Translations under genes and position numbers: made by a program
Notes under the pieces: model-generated
What the model was told of the DNA's origin: nothing
The model's input: the letters and a program-made list of their open reading frames with translations, nothing else
Databases searched by the model: none
Assembly (NCBI RefSeq): GCF_015291885.1
Contig: NZ_CP036186.1
Location: 1,567,001-1,631,000, forward strand
Source: Stutzerimonas stutzeri
Lineage (GTDB): Bacteria > Pseudomonadota > Gammaproteobacteria > Pseudomonadales > Pseudomonadaceae
Direction of reading: 5' to 3'
DNA: 64,000 nt
In this document: positions 16,499 through 24,920 of the stretch, piece by piece
Position numbering within the stretch: position 1 is the first letter of the stretch
Layout of the letters: the number at the start of each line of letters is the position of its first letter

Positions 16499-16791
16499 GC
16501 GGCGTCCTGCACGGGCTCAGTTATGGGCCGGCCAGTCGCGTACTTTCCCTGCTGCTGGCTTCGCCGCTGGCGCTGGTGCTGCTGATCCATCCAGCGGCGA
16601 TGCTGGACGGGCAGGGCGGCTACAGTCACCCGCAGCTGATGCTGGTGATGTGGGGTATTTCCGCCGGCTTCGTGCATGGCGTCGGCTTCGTGCCTCAATG
16701 GTGGGGCTGGCGCTGGCTGCTCGGCCCGCTGCCAGCATGGCTGTTGTGCGCGTTGGGCTACGCGGTGCTGTTCCAGGCCCAGCTGGCCTGA
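16495..16791 (+). CDS. ybgE: Cyd operon protein YbgE (CydE)
   Basis: 98 residues from a GTG that overlaps the cydX stop by 4 bases (GTGA at 16495-16498), which decides the start. Three hydrophobic spans are visible, with ending motif HGVGFVPQWWGWRWLLGP, a YbgE signature (FVHGVGF.P). YbgE is a small inner-membrane protein of unclear role encoded after cydX in many proteobacteria. It completes the cydP-A-B-X-ybgE operon. Confidence 0.88.
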   Translation: MSGVLHGLSYGPASRVLSLLLASPLALVLLIHPAAMLDGQGGYSHPQLMLVMWGISAGFVHGVGFVPQWWGWRWLLGPLPAWLLCALGYAVLFQAQLA

Positions 16792-16911
16792 GCGGGGGCG
16801 AACACCTTTACAGTCAGGCACGGCGATTCGTAGGCTGATGGCCGTGGTCGCGACGCGGCCATCGGTTCCCCGCATGATCGGGGGAGTGCCACCGAAAGGG
16901 GTTCGCGACGC

Positions 16912-17676
16912 ATGGATATCGACAAGGCCGCTCAGGCGCTAACCGGCGCCGAGCGCATTCTGATTATCACCGGGGCAGGGCTGTCGGCCGATTCCGGGCT
17001 GCCCACCTATCGTGGCCTCGGCGGACTCTATAACGGCGAAACCGAAGACGGCCTGCCGATCGAGGTGGTGCTATCCGGGCCGACGCTGCGGCGTGATCCG
17101 GCGTTGTGCTGGAAGTACCTGGCCGAAATCGGCCGGGCCTGCCTGCAGGCCGAACCCAATGCCGGCCACTTCGCCATCGCCGAGCTGCAGCGGCGCAAGC
17201 CGGGGGCCTGGGTGCTCACGCAGAACATCGATGGCTTCCACCGCCGAGCCGGTAGTCCGCCCGATCGCTTGATCGAGATTCACGGTCAGCTAGCGCCGCT
17301 GTCGTGCCTGGGGTGCGGCAAGGTCGACGGACGTCCACTGCCTTCTCTGCTGGATCAGCCATTGCCGCCGCGCTGCCTGATTTGCAGCGGGGTGCTGCGT
17401 CCCGCCGTGGTGCTGTTCGAGGAGATGCTGCCGGAATCGGCCCTCACTGCGTTGAAGCAACAGGTGCAGGTCGGCTTCGACGCCGTGCTGGTGGTTGGAA
17501 CCACTGCCAGCTTCGGCTACATCCTAGAGCCGGTATGGCGGGTGCGTCAGGCCGGCGGCTCCGTCGTCGAGGTGAATCTGCAACCCACCGAGATCAGCCC
17601 GCTGGCGGACGTGCTTCTGCAGGAAAGGGCCGCAGACGTTTTGTCGCAGTTAATCCGTCACATTTCGTCTGATTGA
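16912..17676 (+). CDS. NAD-dependent protein deacylase (sirtuin, Sir2 family)
   Basis: 254 residues. NAD-binding motifs ITGAGLSADSGLPTYRG and TQNIDGFHRRAG are intact. The catalytic His is in LIEIHGQL. Four zinc-ligand Cys appear as CLGCGK and CLICSG. VVGTTASFGYILEP closes the Rossmann part. It removes acyl groups from lysines using NAD+. The bacterial symbol cobB is avoided here because it would clash with the cobalamin gene. It is preceded by a 120-base gap and followed by NlpC/P60 genes with no obvious link. Confidence 0.93.
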   Translation: MDIDKAAQALTGAERILIITGAGLSADSGLPTYRGLGGLYNGETEDGLPIEVVLSGPTLRRDPALCWKYLAEIGRACLQAEPNAGHFAIAELQRRKPGAWVLTQNIDGFHRRAGSPPDRLIEIHGQLAPLSCLGCGKVDGRPLPSLLDQPLPPRCLICSGVLRPAVVLFEEMLPESALTALKQQVQVGFDAVLVVGTTASFGYILEPVWRVRQAGGSVVEVNLQPTEISPLADVLLQERAADVLSQLIRHISSD

Positions 17677-17743
17677 ATTTGATCATCGAAGCGATAGAGG
17701 GCATAGTCGCGGGCACTTTGAAATCACCGACACGGCTGTGCCC

Positions 17744-18376
17744 ATGCGCCAACGCTTCGCACCCCTCGTGCCTCTTGCACTTATCGCCCTGCTGACGGCT
17801 TGTGCCGGACAGCCCGTACAGACCGAGCAGCAGATCACACCGCCTCGGCTGTCGCACAATCATCCCCTGGCCGGATTCGATTTCGCCTCGTTCGAAAAGA
17901 GTGAGGATGAGTCGCTGGCCGAGCTTACCGACGAGCAGGATTACCAGCTGCCGCAGCTGGCCGACAGTATCCTCGAGCGCGGCTTTACCCTGGTCGGTAC
18001 CCCGTATCGCTACGGTGGCAGCTCGGTGAAGAGCGGTTTCGATTGCAGCGGCTTCGTTGGCTTTCTGTTCCGCAAGGAGGCCGGTCTCGACCTGCCGCGT
18101 TCTACCCGCGAGCTGATCAATCTCGACGCGCCTGTGGTCAAGCGCACCGAGCTGGAGCCTGGCGACGTGGTGTTTTTCAATAATCGTGGTCGTGGTCGCG
18201 TGAGCCATGCCGGCATCTATATCGGTGATGACCAGTTCATCCACGCTTCCAGCAGCCGCAGCGGTGGCGTTCGGGTCGACAGCCTGGATGACAAGTACTG
18301 GCGCGCCAGCTACATGGAAGCCAAGCGCGTCCTGGCACTGGCCACCGATCTGGAGCCGCACACGGCTCAACGCTGA
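17744..18376 (+). CDS. NlpC/P60 lipoprotein, peptidoglycan endopeptidase (copy 1)
   Basis: 210 residues. A signal peptide ends in the lipobox LLTAC, so it is a predicted lipoprotein. The C-terminal NlpC/P60 domain has the catalytic Cys in SGFDCSGFVGFLFRKEAG, the His in GRVSHAGIYIG and the third polar residue (His) in FIHASS. Such enzymes cut peptide crosslinks in peptidoglycan. An acidic linker (KSEDESLAELTDEQD) separates anchor and domain. A GTG 6 bases upstream is an alternative start. It has a tandem paralogue at 18453. Confidence 0.9.
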   Translation: MRQRFAPLVPLALIALLTACAGQPVQTEQQITPPRLSHNHPLAGFDFASFEKSEDESLAELTDEQDYQLPQLADSILERGFTLVGTPYRYGGSSVKSGFDCSGFVGFLFRKEAGLDLPRSTRELINLDAPVVKRTELEPGDVVFFNNRGRGRVSHAGIYIGDDQFIHASSSRSGGVRVDSLDDKYWRASYMEAKRVLALATDLEPHTAQR

Positions 18377-18452
18377 GTTGACGACTGCTGGGGGTTGCGT
18401 CTGGCCCCACATGCCGGCAGAGTGATGGCTCATTTGCCTGGACCGCTCTGCG

Positions 18453-18977
18453 ATGCATTACCTGGCCCGTCTCACGCTTGTCGTTCTCTTCGCGCTGCTG
18501 GCTGCCTGTGCCGGCCAGCCATCGGCACCGCCAGTCGTTCAGGAACCCACTACTTCTCACCCCGTACCCGGTGTTGCCGAGGATGTACTGTTCAGCGCGC
18601 TCGGCCTGGTCGGCACGCCCTATCGCTGGGGTGGCAATACGCCTGACAGCGGATTCGATTGCAGCGGCCTGATCGGCTACGTCTATCGTGGCGCGGCCGG
18701 CATCAGCCTGCCTCGCACCACCCAGGACATGAGCAATCTGCGCGGACCGGCCGTACGACGCCACGCGCTGCAGCCAGGTGATCTGGTGTTCTTCGCTACC
18801 AGCGGCGGCCGTCGTGTCAGCCATGCAGGCATCTACGTTGGCGAGGATCGCTTCGTCCATGCACCGTCTTCCGGCGGCACGGTACGTTTGGACAGCCTGA
18901 CCGCCAGCTATTGGCAGAAGAACTACCTGGGCGCCAAGCGAGTCCTCGACCACGAGCGCTTGGCCAGCAATCCCTAG
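18453..18977 (+). CDS. NlpC/P60 lipoprotein, peptidoglycan endopeptidase (copy 2)
   Basis: 174 residues, lipobox LLAAC after a short signal peptide. The domain retains Cys in SGFDCSGLIGYVYRGAAG, His in RRVSHAGIYVG and FVHAPSS. It is a shorter paralogue of the preceding gene: it lacks the acidic linker but keeps the same lead (CAGQP after the lipobox) and the LGAKRVL end. The 76-base gap allows co-transcription. Both resemble the MepS/Spr type of cell-wall hydrolase. Confidence 0.9.
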   Translation: MHYLARLTLVVLFALLAACAGQPSAPPVVQEPTTSHPVPGVAEDVLFSALGLVGTPYRWGGNTPDSGFDCSGLIGYVYRGAAGISLPRTTQDMSNLRGPAVRRHALQPGDLVFFATSGGRRVSHAGIYVGEDRFVHAPSSGGTVRLDSLTASYWQKNYLGAKRVLDHERLASNP

Positions 18978-19162
18978 GCTGGGCCCTGCTGCAGTCTGCC
19001 AACGGCCTCCTTTCACTCGCAAAACATTCTGAAATAGTCTCCGTTTGACATGCGGTGATTTCGCTCATCTCGGTGTTTGGCTACCATGCGCTGCCCAATT
19101 TTCCCTCCGTGTGCAGCCCGCTGTGCACAAGTCCCTTTCCTTAGTTCCCCATTAGGTGAGTT

Positions 19163-20416
19163 ATGCCTGTATTGCTGACGTACGTGCTGATCGCACTGGC
19201 GGTGGCGGCACTGCTTGGTGTCGTGCTCGAAGAAATAACCCATGTAAACAAGGCCAAGGTCACGCTGTTCTTCGGCACCCTGGCCTGGCTGCTGCTGTTC
19301 ATCTTCGCCCCGGCGGGCGAGGCGCGGGAAACGGTGCTGGAGAGCCTCAACGAGAACATCGCGGAAATCGCGGGATTGTGGATATTCCTGGTGGCGGCGA
19401 TGACCTTCGTCGCCTATCTGAACAAGAAGGGCATGATCGAGAACCTGATCTATCTCGTATTGCCGCGAAGAATCAGCGAGCGTGCGCTGTTGTTTCTCAC
19501 TGCAACCTTCTGCTTCGTGTTCTCGTCGCTGGCTGACAACATCACCGCAACATTGGTCTCAATTACGCTGATCCTCTCGCTCCAGCTGGATCGCGCAAAG
19601 ACCATCAAGTTCGCTACCTTGGTGGTCTTCTCGGTCAACTCCGGGGGCGTGGCGCTGATCACCGGCGACGTCACCACACTGATGATTTTTCTGGCCGGCA
19701 AGGTGGCGATTCTCCAGTTGCTGGTGCTCGCCCTGCCTGCCTTCGTCGCCGTGATGGTGCTTGCCGCCATGTTGTCGATTGGTATGAAAGGCGAGGTCAT
19801 GGTGCAGGGGCAGCGCAACGACGTGCGCGGCGTGGATGTGGCGATTGCAGTGATTTTCCTATGCACCATTCTCAGCACCATCATCGGCAACTTCCTGTTC
19901 CAGATCCCGCCGGTGCTGACTTTCCTGGCAGGTTTGTCGGTGATGTTCCTGGTTGCGCGTTTCTTCAGCGATGACAACGACTCCGATCCGATTCTCGAAT
20001 ACGTGCGGCAGGTTGAGTTCGAGACGCTGTTCTTCTTCCTTGGCATCCTCCTGCTGGTAGGCATGCTCAAGGAAATTCGCGTGCTCGACGGGCTGGTACA
20101 CATCTATGACCAGGTGCCGGCGGTGATGGCCAACTACCTGATGGGCGTGATGTCGGCGGCGATCGACAACGTGCCGCTGACCGCCGCGTTGCTCAAGTCC
20201 GGGCTGGAAATGGGCGTGGCTGAATGGATGGTGCTGACCTATGCGGTCGGCGTTGGCGGTTCGCTGCTGGTGATCGGCTCGGCGTCTGGCATCGTCGCCA
20301 TGAGCAAAGTGCCGGGGCTGACCTTCGGCAGCTATCTGCGGCACATGCTCTACCTGTTTATCGCCTTCAATATCGGCTTCGCCGGCGTTTATCTGATTGG
20401 CCTGTCGATGAGTTGA
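19163..20416 (+). CDS. nhaD: Na+/H+ antiporter NhaD
   Basis: 417 residues with about 12 membrane spans. Segments such as SSLADNITATLVSITL, VNSGGVALITGDVTTLMIF, AAIDNVPLTAALLK and VGVGGSLLVIGSASGIVAMSK follow the NhaD/ArsB ion-transporter fold with its two pseudo-symmetric halves. NhaD exports Na+ (or Li+) in exchange for protons and is characteristic of marine and halotolerant bacteria. A TTGACA (19045-19050) lies upstream, but no good -10 was found with it. It stands alone. Confidence 0.93.
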   Translation: MPVLLTYVLIALAVAALLGVVLEEITHVNKAKVTLFFGTLAWLLLFIFAPAGEARETVLESLNENIAEIAGLWIFLVAAMTFVAYLNKKGMIENLIYLVLPRRISERALLFLTATFCFVFSSLADNITATLVSITLILSLQLDRAKTIKFATLVVFSVNSGGVALITGDVTTLMIFLAGKVAILQLLVLALPAFVAVMVLAAMLSIGMKGEVMVQGQRNDVRGVDVAIAVIFLCTILSTIIGNFLFQIPPVLTFLAGLSVMFLVARFFSDDNDSDPILEYVRQVEFETLFFFLGILLLVGMLKEIRVLDGLVHIYDQVPAVMANYLMGVMSAAIDNVPLTAALLKSGLEMGVAEWMVLTYAVGVGGSLLVIGSASGIVAMSKVPGLTFGSYLRHMLYLFIAFNIGFAGVYLIGLSMS

Positions 20417-20440
20417 TCGGCCGGCTGCGCGAGCGCGGGA

Positions 20441-21244
20441 TTACCAGCTCAGGTTGAAGTGCGAGCCCAGCACGAAGCGACCGTCCTGAAGATCCCAGCG
20501 CTCGACGCAGACCTTCTTCTGCTCGCCGGGATGCAACTTCAAGCGGTTGAACGAGTTGGGTGACGTGCCGCGTAGACGTGTAGATAACGTAGTGCCGGCC
20601 TGCACCATCCAGATCTCGCGCTGCAGACCGGCGTACTGCTTGGACAGCGGAAGCACGTAAGGAAGATGGATGTGCCCGCCCATGACCAGGTCCAGGCCAT
20701 GTTCGGCCCAGCGCTGCAGCGCCGGCTCGGCGCCATGCTGGAGATTGCGCAGGTCGCTCGGCACCATGGCGCCGAACGGCTGGTGCGCCACCACGATGCG
20801 GATCTTGCGCGGGTCGCTGTTGGCCAGGCGCTGTACCACATGCTCAACTTGCCGCGCTGTGACTACACCGTCCTTGTGCCGCCGTGGGTGGGTCGTATTC
20901 AGCCCGATCACCAGCGTATTTTCGTTCTCGAATACCGGTTCCAGCTCATCGCCGAAGTGGTGTCGGTAATTGCCGTACGGCGTGAAAAGACGCGCGAAGA
21001 CGTTATACAACGGGATGTCGTGATTACCCGGGATCACCAGCGTGTCGCTCACCCCGTCAGCCTCCACGCGGCGCACGAAGGCGGCTGCACTGGCGAACTG
21101 CTCGCGGCGCGCGCGCTGGGTGATGTCGCCGGAAAACACCAGCAGATCGGCCTGGTGTTCGCGGACATGGTCCTCCAGGGCTTGGACCACGGAAGGCTGT
21201 TCGGTACCGAAATGGGTGTCGGAAATCTGCACGATGCTGGTCAT
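20441..21244 (-). CDS. Calcineurin-like metallophosphoesterase
   Basis: 267 residues. The five metallophosphoesterase motifs are present: ISDTHFG, FSGDIT, VIPGNHDIP, VVAHQPFG and MGGHIHLPY. The family binds two metals and cleaves phosphodiesters or phosphomonoesters. It resembles Icc/CpdA-like enzymes in motif order, but a cAMP-specific role is not shown. It is convergent with nhaD and divergent from the B12 riboswitch region. Confidence 0.88.
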   Translation of the reverse strand: MTSIVQISDTHFGTEQPSVVQALEDHVREHQADLLVFSGDITQRARREQFASAAAFVRRVEADGVSDTLVIPGNHDIPLYNVFARLFTPYGNYRHHFGDELEPVFENENTLVIGLNTTHPRRHKDGVVTARQVEHVVQRLANSDPRKIRIVVAHQPFGAMVPSDLRNLQHGAEPALQRWAEHGLDLVMGGHIHLPYVLPLSKQYAGLQREIWMVQAGTTLSTRLRGTSPNSFNRLKLHPGEQKKVCVERWDLQDGRFVLGSHFNLSW

Positions 21245-21400
21245 GGGCGTCGGTTATGGTCCTGGCTGATCGGGGCATTGTTGCATTCGAAGCCTTTCGG
21301 CGTCCGCCGTTCCAAGCGGTGAGATGCAAGCGGAAATTGCGGCGCGCTGCGACAACCCTGCGGTTGCGTCACGTCCAGCCTTGGACTAACCTCCGCGTCG

Positions 21401-21590
21401 CCTCAGGTGCCCCCTGCAAAAGGGGGTGAAACAGGGAAGCCGGTCCATTCTTACGAAGATTCCGGCGCTGCCCCCGCAACGGTAGGCGAGTCGAGAAACC
21501 GTAATAGCCACTGTGCTCGCGCATGGGAAGGTGCGGTTTCGGGACGCCGCAAGGCGTACGCTCGCAAGCCCGGAGACCGGCCTGTCGCAT
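21401..21590 (+). promoter_or_regulatory. Cobalamin (B12) riboswitch
   Basis: The conserved core is clear: GGGAAGCCGGT, GCTGCCCCCGCAACGGTA, GCCACTG, GGGAAGG and the B12 box AGCCCGGAGACCGGCC (21567-21582). Adenosylcobalamin binding normally represses translation or transcription of the gene downstream. It precedes btuB by about 130 bases and probably governs B12 uptake, perhaps also the cob operon by read-through. Confidence 0.96.
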
Positions 21591-21718
21591 TTCACTGACA
21601 GTGCGGCGGGCGCTGAGCGGGTGCGTACCCTTCGCGGTATTCACTTCTCCTCTGCAGTTCCTTCGTCTGTCTTCGTCGACTTTCAGTCGTGCGGGTGGGC
21701 ACGACGGAGACCTGTACC

Positions 21719-23572
21719 TTGACTTGCAAGCCCCGTTTCAAGCCAGCGGCCTATGTGCTGCTCGGCAGCTTCTCCTTTTCCATCGGCCAGCTGGCCGCCG
21801 CTCCTCTCGACCTTGAACAGCAGGTGGTAACCGCTACGCGCACCGCGCAGACCGCTCGGCAAAGCCTGGCGGCAGTGACGGTGATCGACCGCGAGCGAAT
21901 CGAGCGTAGTCAGGCGAGCTCGCTGCCCGAGCTTCTGAAGCAAGTGCCCGGCGTTTCGCTGGCGAACAATGGCGGGCCGGGCAAGTCCACCTCGCTGTAT
22001 ATGCGCGGCACTGAGTCCGACCATGTGCTGGTGATGATCGACGGCATCAAGATCGGCTCGGTGACCTCCGGTGGCTCGGCCTTGCAGGATCTGCCGGTGG
22101 AGCTGATCGAGCGCATCGAGGTGGTGCGCGGGCCACGCTCCAGCCTGTATGGCTCGGAAGCCATCGGCGGGGTGATCCAGATATTCACCCGCAAAGGGCA
22201 AGGGCTGGGCGTCAAACCGTTCTTCTCGGCCGGCTACGGCACCCATGACACCTACACCGGTAGCGCCGGTGTTTCCGGTGGCGACGGTCGTGGCTGGTAC
22301 AGCCTGGGCGTCAGCGGTTCGGATACTGATGGCATCAACGTCAAATCGGTGGGCACCAGCGGCTACGAAAACGACGCCGATGGCTATCGCAACCTGTCCG
22401 CGACGCTGAGCGCTGGCTATCGTTTCGACAACGGTCTGGAGCTGGACGCCAACCTGCTGCAGGCCAAATCCCATAACGACTACGACAGCGTGAACCGGGC
22501 TCGCACGTCCGGGTTCGGCGCCAATGCCGATGGTGTGTCGAAAGTTGTTGGCACCCGTGCACGCTTCAGTCCGCTGGAGCGCTGGCTGGTGACGCTGCAG
22601 GCCGGGCGCAGTGAAGACAAATCCGACGCCTATCAGGACGGGCAGTTCTATTCACGCTTCGACAGCCGCCGCGACACCCTCGGTTGGCAGAACGATATCC
22701 AGCTCGCCACTGGGCATACGCTGATCGTTGGGGCGGATCACCAGCGCGACGAGGTCAATGGCTCCACCGTTTATGACGTGGAATCCCGTGACAACAAGGG
22801 CTACTTCACCCAGTACCTGGGCGAGGTCGGTCGCCATGACTGGCAGCTGTCGCTGCGTCGTGACGACAACGACCAGTTCGGCCAACACGACACCGGCAAC
22901 ATCGGTTACGGCTATGCGCTGACTGACTGGCTACGTGGCACCATCAGCTACGGCACGGCATTCAAGGCGCCGACCTTCAACGAGCTGTATTACCCCGACT
23001 ACGGCAACCCCGAGCTGGATGCGGAAACCTCCGAGAGCCTTGAGGTCGGCCTTGCCGGTCAGCATGGCTGGGGCCACTGGGCGGTGAATGCCTATCGCAC
23101 CGTGGTCGATGACCTCATTGCCTATGACGCCAGCATTTCCGCGCCGGCCAACGTGCAGCAAGCGCGTATCCGCGGGGTCGAGCTGGTGCTCGGCAGCCAA
23201 TTGTTCGGTTGGGACTGGAACGCCAACTACAGCCTGCTGGAGCCGGAGAACCGCTCCGCCGGGGCCAACCGCGGCAACGAACTGGCGCGCCGGGCAAAAC
23301 AGCTGTTCAACCTCGACGTTGACCGTCGGCTCGGTGCCTTCAGCGTCGGCGCCAGTCTGCACGCCGAGGGCCAGCGCTATGACGACCTGGCGAACACCAA
23401 AGAGCTGTCCGGCTACGCCACTCTGGACCTGCGTGGCGAATACCGCATCACTCCCGAATGGCGCCTACAGGCGCGCGTCGCCAACCTGCTGGATGCCGAC
23501 TACGAAACCGCCGAGGGCTACAACCAGCCCGGCCAGGCCGCTTACCTGACCGTGCGCTACCAGGCGCTGTAA
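21719..23572 (+). CDS. btuB: TonB-dependent vitamin B12 outer-membrane receptor
   Basis: 617 residues from a TTG at 21719, chosen because GGAG lies 9 bases before it and a clean signal peptide follows (ending QLAAA); an in-frame GTG at 21689 lacks a good site. After the signal comes a TonB box-like QQVVTAT, the plug domain (residues about 40-150, with SLYMRGTESDHVLVMIDG) and a 22-strand barrel ending in an aromatic-rich C-terminus. The cobalamin riboswitch directly upstream supports B12 as ligand. It begins the uptake and biosynthesis block. Confidence 0.93.
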   Translation: MTCKPRFKPAAYVLLGSFSFSIGQLAAAPLDLEQQVVTATRTAQTARQSLAAVTVIDRERIERSQASSLPELLKQVPGVSLANNGGPGKSTSLYMRGTESDHVLVMIDGIKIGSVTSGGSALQDLPVELIERIEVVRGPRSSLYGSEAIGGVIQIFTRKGQGLGVKPFFSAGYGTHDTYTGSAGVSGGDGRGWYSLGVSGSDTDGINVKSVGTSGYENDADGYRNLSATLSAGYRFDNGLELDANLLQAKSHNDYDSVNRARTSGFGANADGVSKVVGTRARFSPLERWLVTLQAGRSEDKSDAYQDGQFYSRFDSRRDTLGWQNDIQLATGHTLIVGADHQRDEVNGSTVYDVESRDNKGYFTQYLGEVGRHDWQLSLRRDDNDQFGQHDTGNIGYGYALTDWLRGTISYGTAFKAPTFNELYYPDYGNPELDAETSESLEVGLAGQHGWGHWAVNAYRTVVDDLIAYDASISAPANVQQARIRGVELVLGSQLFGWDWNANYSLLEPENRSAGANRGNELARRAKQLFNLDVDRRLGAFSVGASLHAEGQRYDDLANTKELSGYATLDLRGEYRITPEWRLQARVANLLDADYETAEGYNQPGQAAYLTVRYQAL

Positions 23573-23618
23573 GACCGCGGCGCAGGCATGTCGCCCGCGC
23601 CCACAGAAGGAGACTGCA

Positions 23619-24188
23619 ATGATCAAGCTTGCCCCGAGATACCAGCTGCTGGTTGGCCTCGCGCTTGCCGCGCTGCTGGCCATGACCCGCGGACAGCACT
23701 TCGCCAGCGTCAACCTGCCGAGCGCGTCCTGGGCGGTGTTCTTCCTCGCCGGCGTGCTGGTGCGGCCGAAGTGGGTGTTTCCGGCACTGTTTCTCGAGGC
23801 TTCGCTGCTGGATTTCGCCGCCATCCAGTGGGCCGGTGTCAGCGACTGGTGCATGTCGCCGGCGTACTGGATGCTGGTGCCGGCCTACGGTTCGCTGTGG
23901 CTGGGCGGCCGCCTCTATGCCGGTTGGCACCGTGACCAGTTCAGCAGCCTGGCGACCCTGGCGCTGTGCGTGATAGCGAGCGCCTTCGTTTGCTACCTGT
24001 TCTCCGGTGGCGGCTTCCTCTATTTCTCCGGGCGCTATCCCGAGCCGAGCCTGGCGCTGCTGGCCGAGCGCATCGCCACCTATTACCCGCGCTACCTGTC
24101 GACCCTTGCGCTGTATGTCGGTGCTGCCGTGGTGCTGTTTGTCGGCTTGCGGGTCTGGGCTGAGCAGCGTGATGAGGCGCGAGCATGA
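23619..24188 (+). CDS. btuM: Probable B12 transporter BtuM (solitary ECF S-component-like)
   Basis: 189 residues, six hydrophobic spans, 46 bases after btuB and overlapping cobO by ATGA. Length, position between btuB and cobO, and the segments SASWAVFFLAGVLVRP and DWCMSPAYWMLVPAYG fit BtuM, a proteobacterial ECF-type S component. In the characterised Thiobacillus BtuM, Cys80 binds the cobalt of cobalamin; here Cys78 occupies the matching place. It would move B12 across the inner membrane. No ECF energising module is in the window. Confidence 0.72.
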   Translation: MIKLAPRYQLLVGLALAALLAMTRGQHFASVNLPSASWAVFFLAGVLVRPKWVFPALFLEASLLDFAAIQWAGVSDWCMSPAYWMLVPAYGSLWLGGRLYAGWHRDQFSSLATLALCVIASAFVCYLFSGGGFLYFSGRYPEPSLALLAERIATYYPRYLSTLALYVGAAVVLFVGLRVWAEQRDEARA

Positions 24189-24796
24189 GCGAATCCAGCG
24201 AACGCGATGATCGCCACAAGGCACGCATGCAGCGCAAGAAAGCGCTGATCGACGAGAAGATTGCCGAAGCCCAGGACGAGTACGGCCTGCTACTGGTGCA
24301 CACCGGCAACGGCAAGGGCAAGAGCAGTTCGGCCTTCGGCATGGTGGCGCGTGCGCTCGGCCATGGCATCAAGGTCGGCGTGGTGCAGTTCATCAAAGGT
24401 GCGGCCAGTACCGGCGAGGAGGCGTTCTTCCGGCGCTTCCCGGACGAGGTTCGCTACCACGTGATGGGCGAGGGCTTCACCTGGGAAACTCAGGACCGGC
24501 AGCGCGACATCGCCAAGGCCCGCGAGGCCTGGGCGGTGGCGGCCGAACTGCTTGCCGACCCTGAGATCGGCCTGGTGGTACTGGATGAGCTGAACATCGC
24601 GCTGAAGTACGGCTACCTGGAGCTGGAGCCGGTGCTCGCCGACATCGAGTCGCGGCCGCTGTTGCAGCACGTGGTGGTCACTGGGCGCGGCGCGCCGGCC
24701 GGTTTGATCGAGGCAGCGGATACGGTTACCGAGATGGGCCTGATCAAGCATGCGTTCAAGACCGGGGTGAAGGCGCAGAGAGGAGTGGAGTTTTGA
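24185..24796 (+). CDS. cobO: Cob(I)yrinic acid a,c-diamide adenosyltransferase
   Basis: 203 residues. The P-loop variant HTGNGKGKSS (about residues 38-47) and VLDELNIALKYGYL match CobO/BtuR. It transfers the adenosyl group of ATP to the corrin cobalt, both in de novo synthesis and salvage. The N-terminal basic helix (DDRHKARMQRKKALID) is typical. The start overlaps the btuM stop, tying uptake to adenosylation. Confidence 0.95.
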   Translation: MSESSERDDRHKARMQRKKALIDEKIAEAQDEYGLLLVHTGNGKGKSSSAFGMVARALGHGIKVGVVQFIKGAASTGEEAFFRRFPDEVRYHVMGEGFTWETQDRQRDIAKAREAWAVAAELLADPEIGLVVLDELNIALKYGYLELEPVLADIESRPLLQHVVVTGRGAPAGLIEAADTVTEMGLIKHAFKTGVKAQRGVEF

Positions 24797-24826
24797 TGCC
24801 AGCGCTCAAGGCATTCGCGGACCGTT

Positions 24827-24902
24827 GCGTAGGGGGGATGACGCCTATTTCGTCCACCGTCAGCGTGGTCGGTGGGTTGGTAAAGCGTCATCTATCCTAC
24901 GC
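24827..24902. repeat. Long imperfect inverted repeat between cobO and cobB
   Basis: GCGTAGG with GATGACGC on the left (24827-24844) faces GCGTCATC with CCTACGC on the right (24885-24902), so the 124-base cobO-cobB gap can fold into one long hairpin. It looks like a dispersed intergenic palindrome. It sits inside an otherwise tight operon and could stabilise or attenuate the transcript. Confidence 0.55.
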
Positions 24903-24920
24903 TGCCGACGAGAGGCCGCG

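Noticed and set aside
18978..19162. Possible Na+-responsive riboswitch before nhaD
   Set aside because: No recognisable conserved core could be seen, only a TTGACA-like -35 and short repeats.
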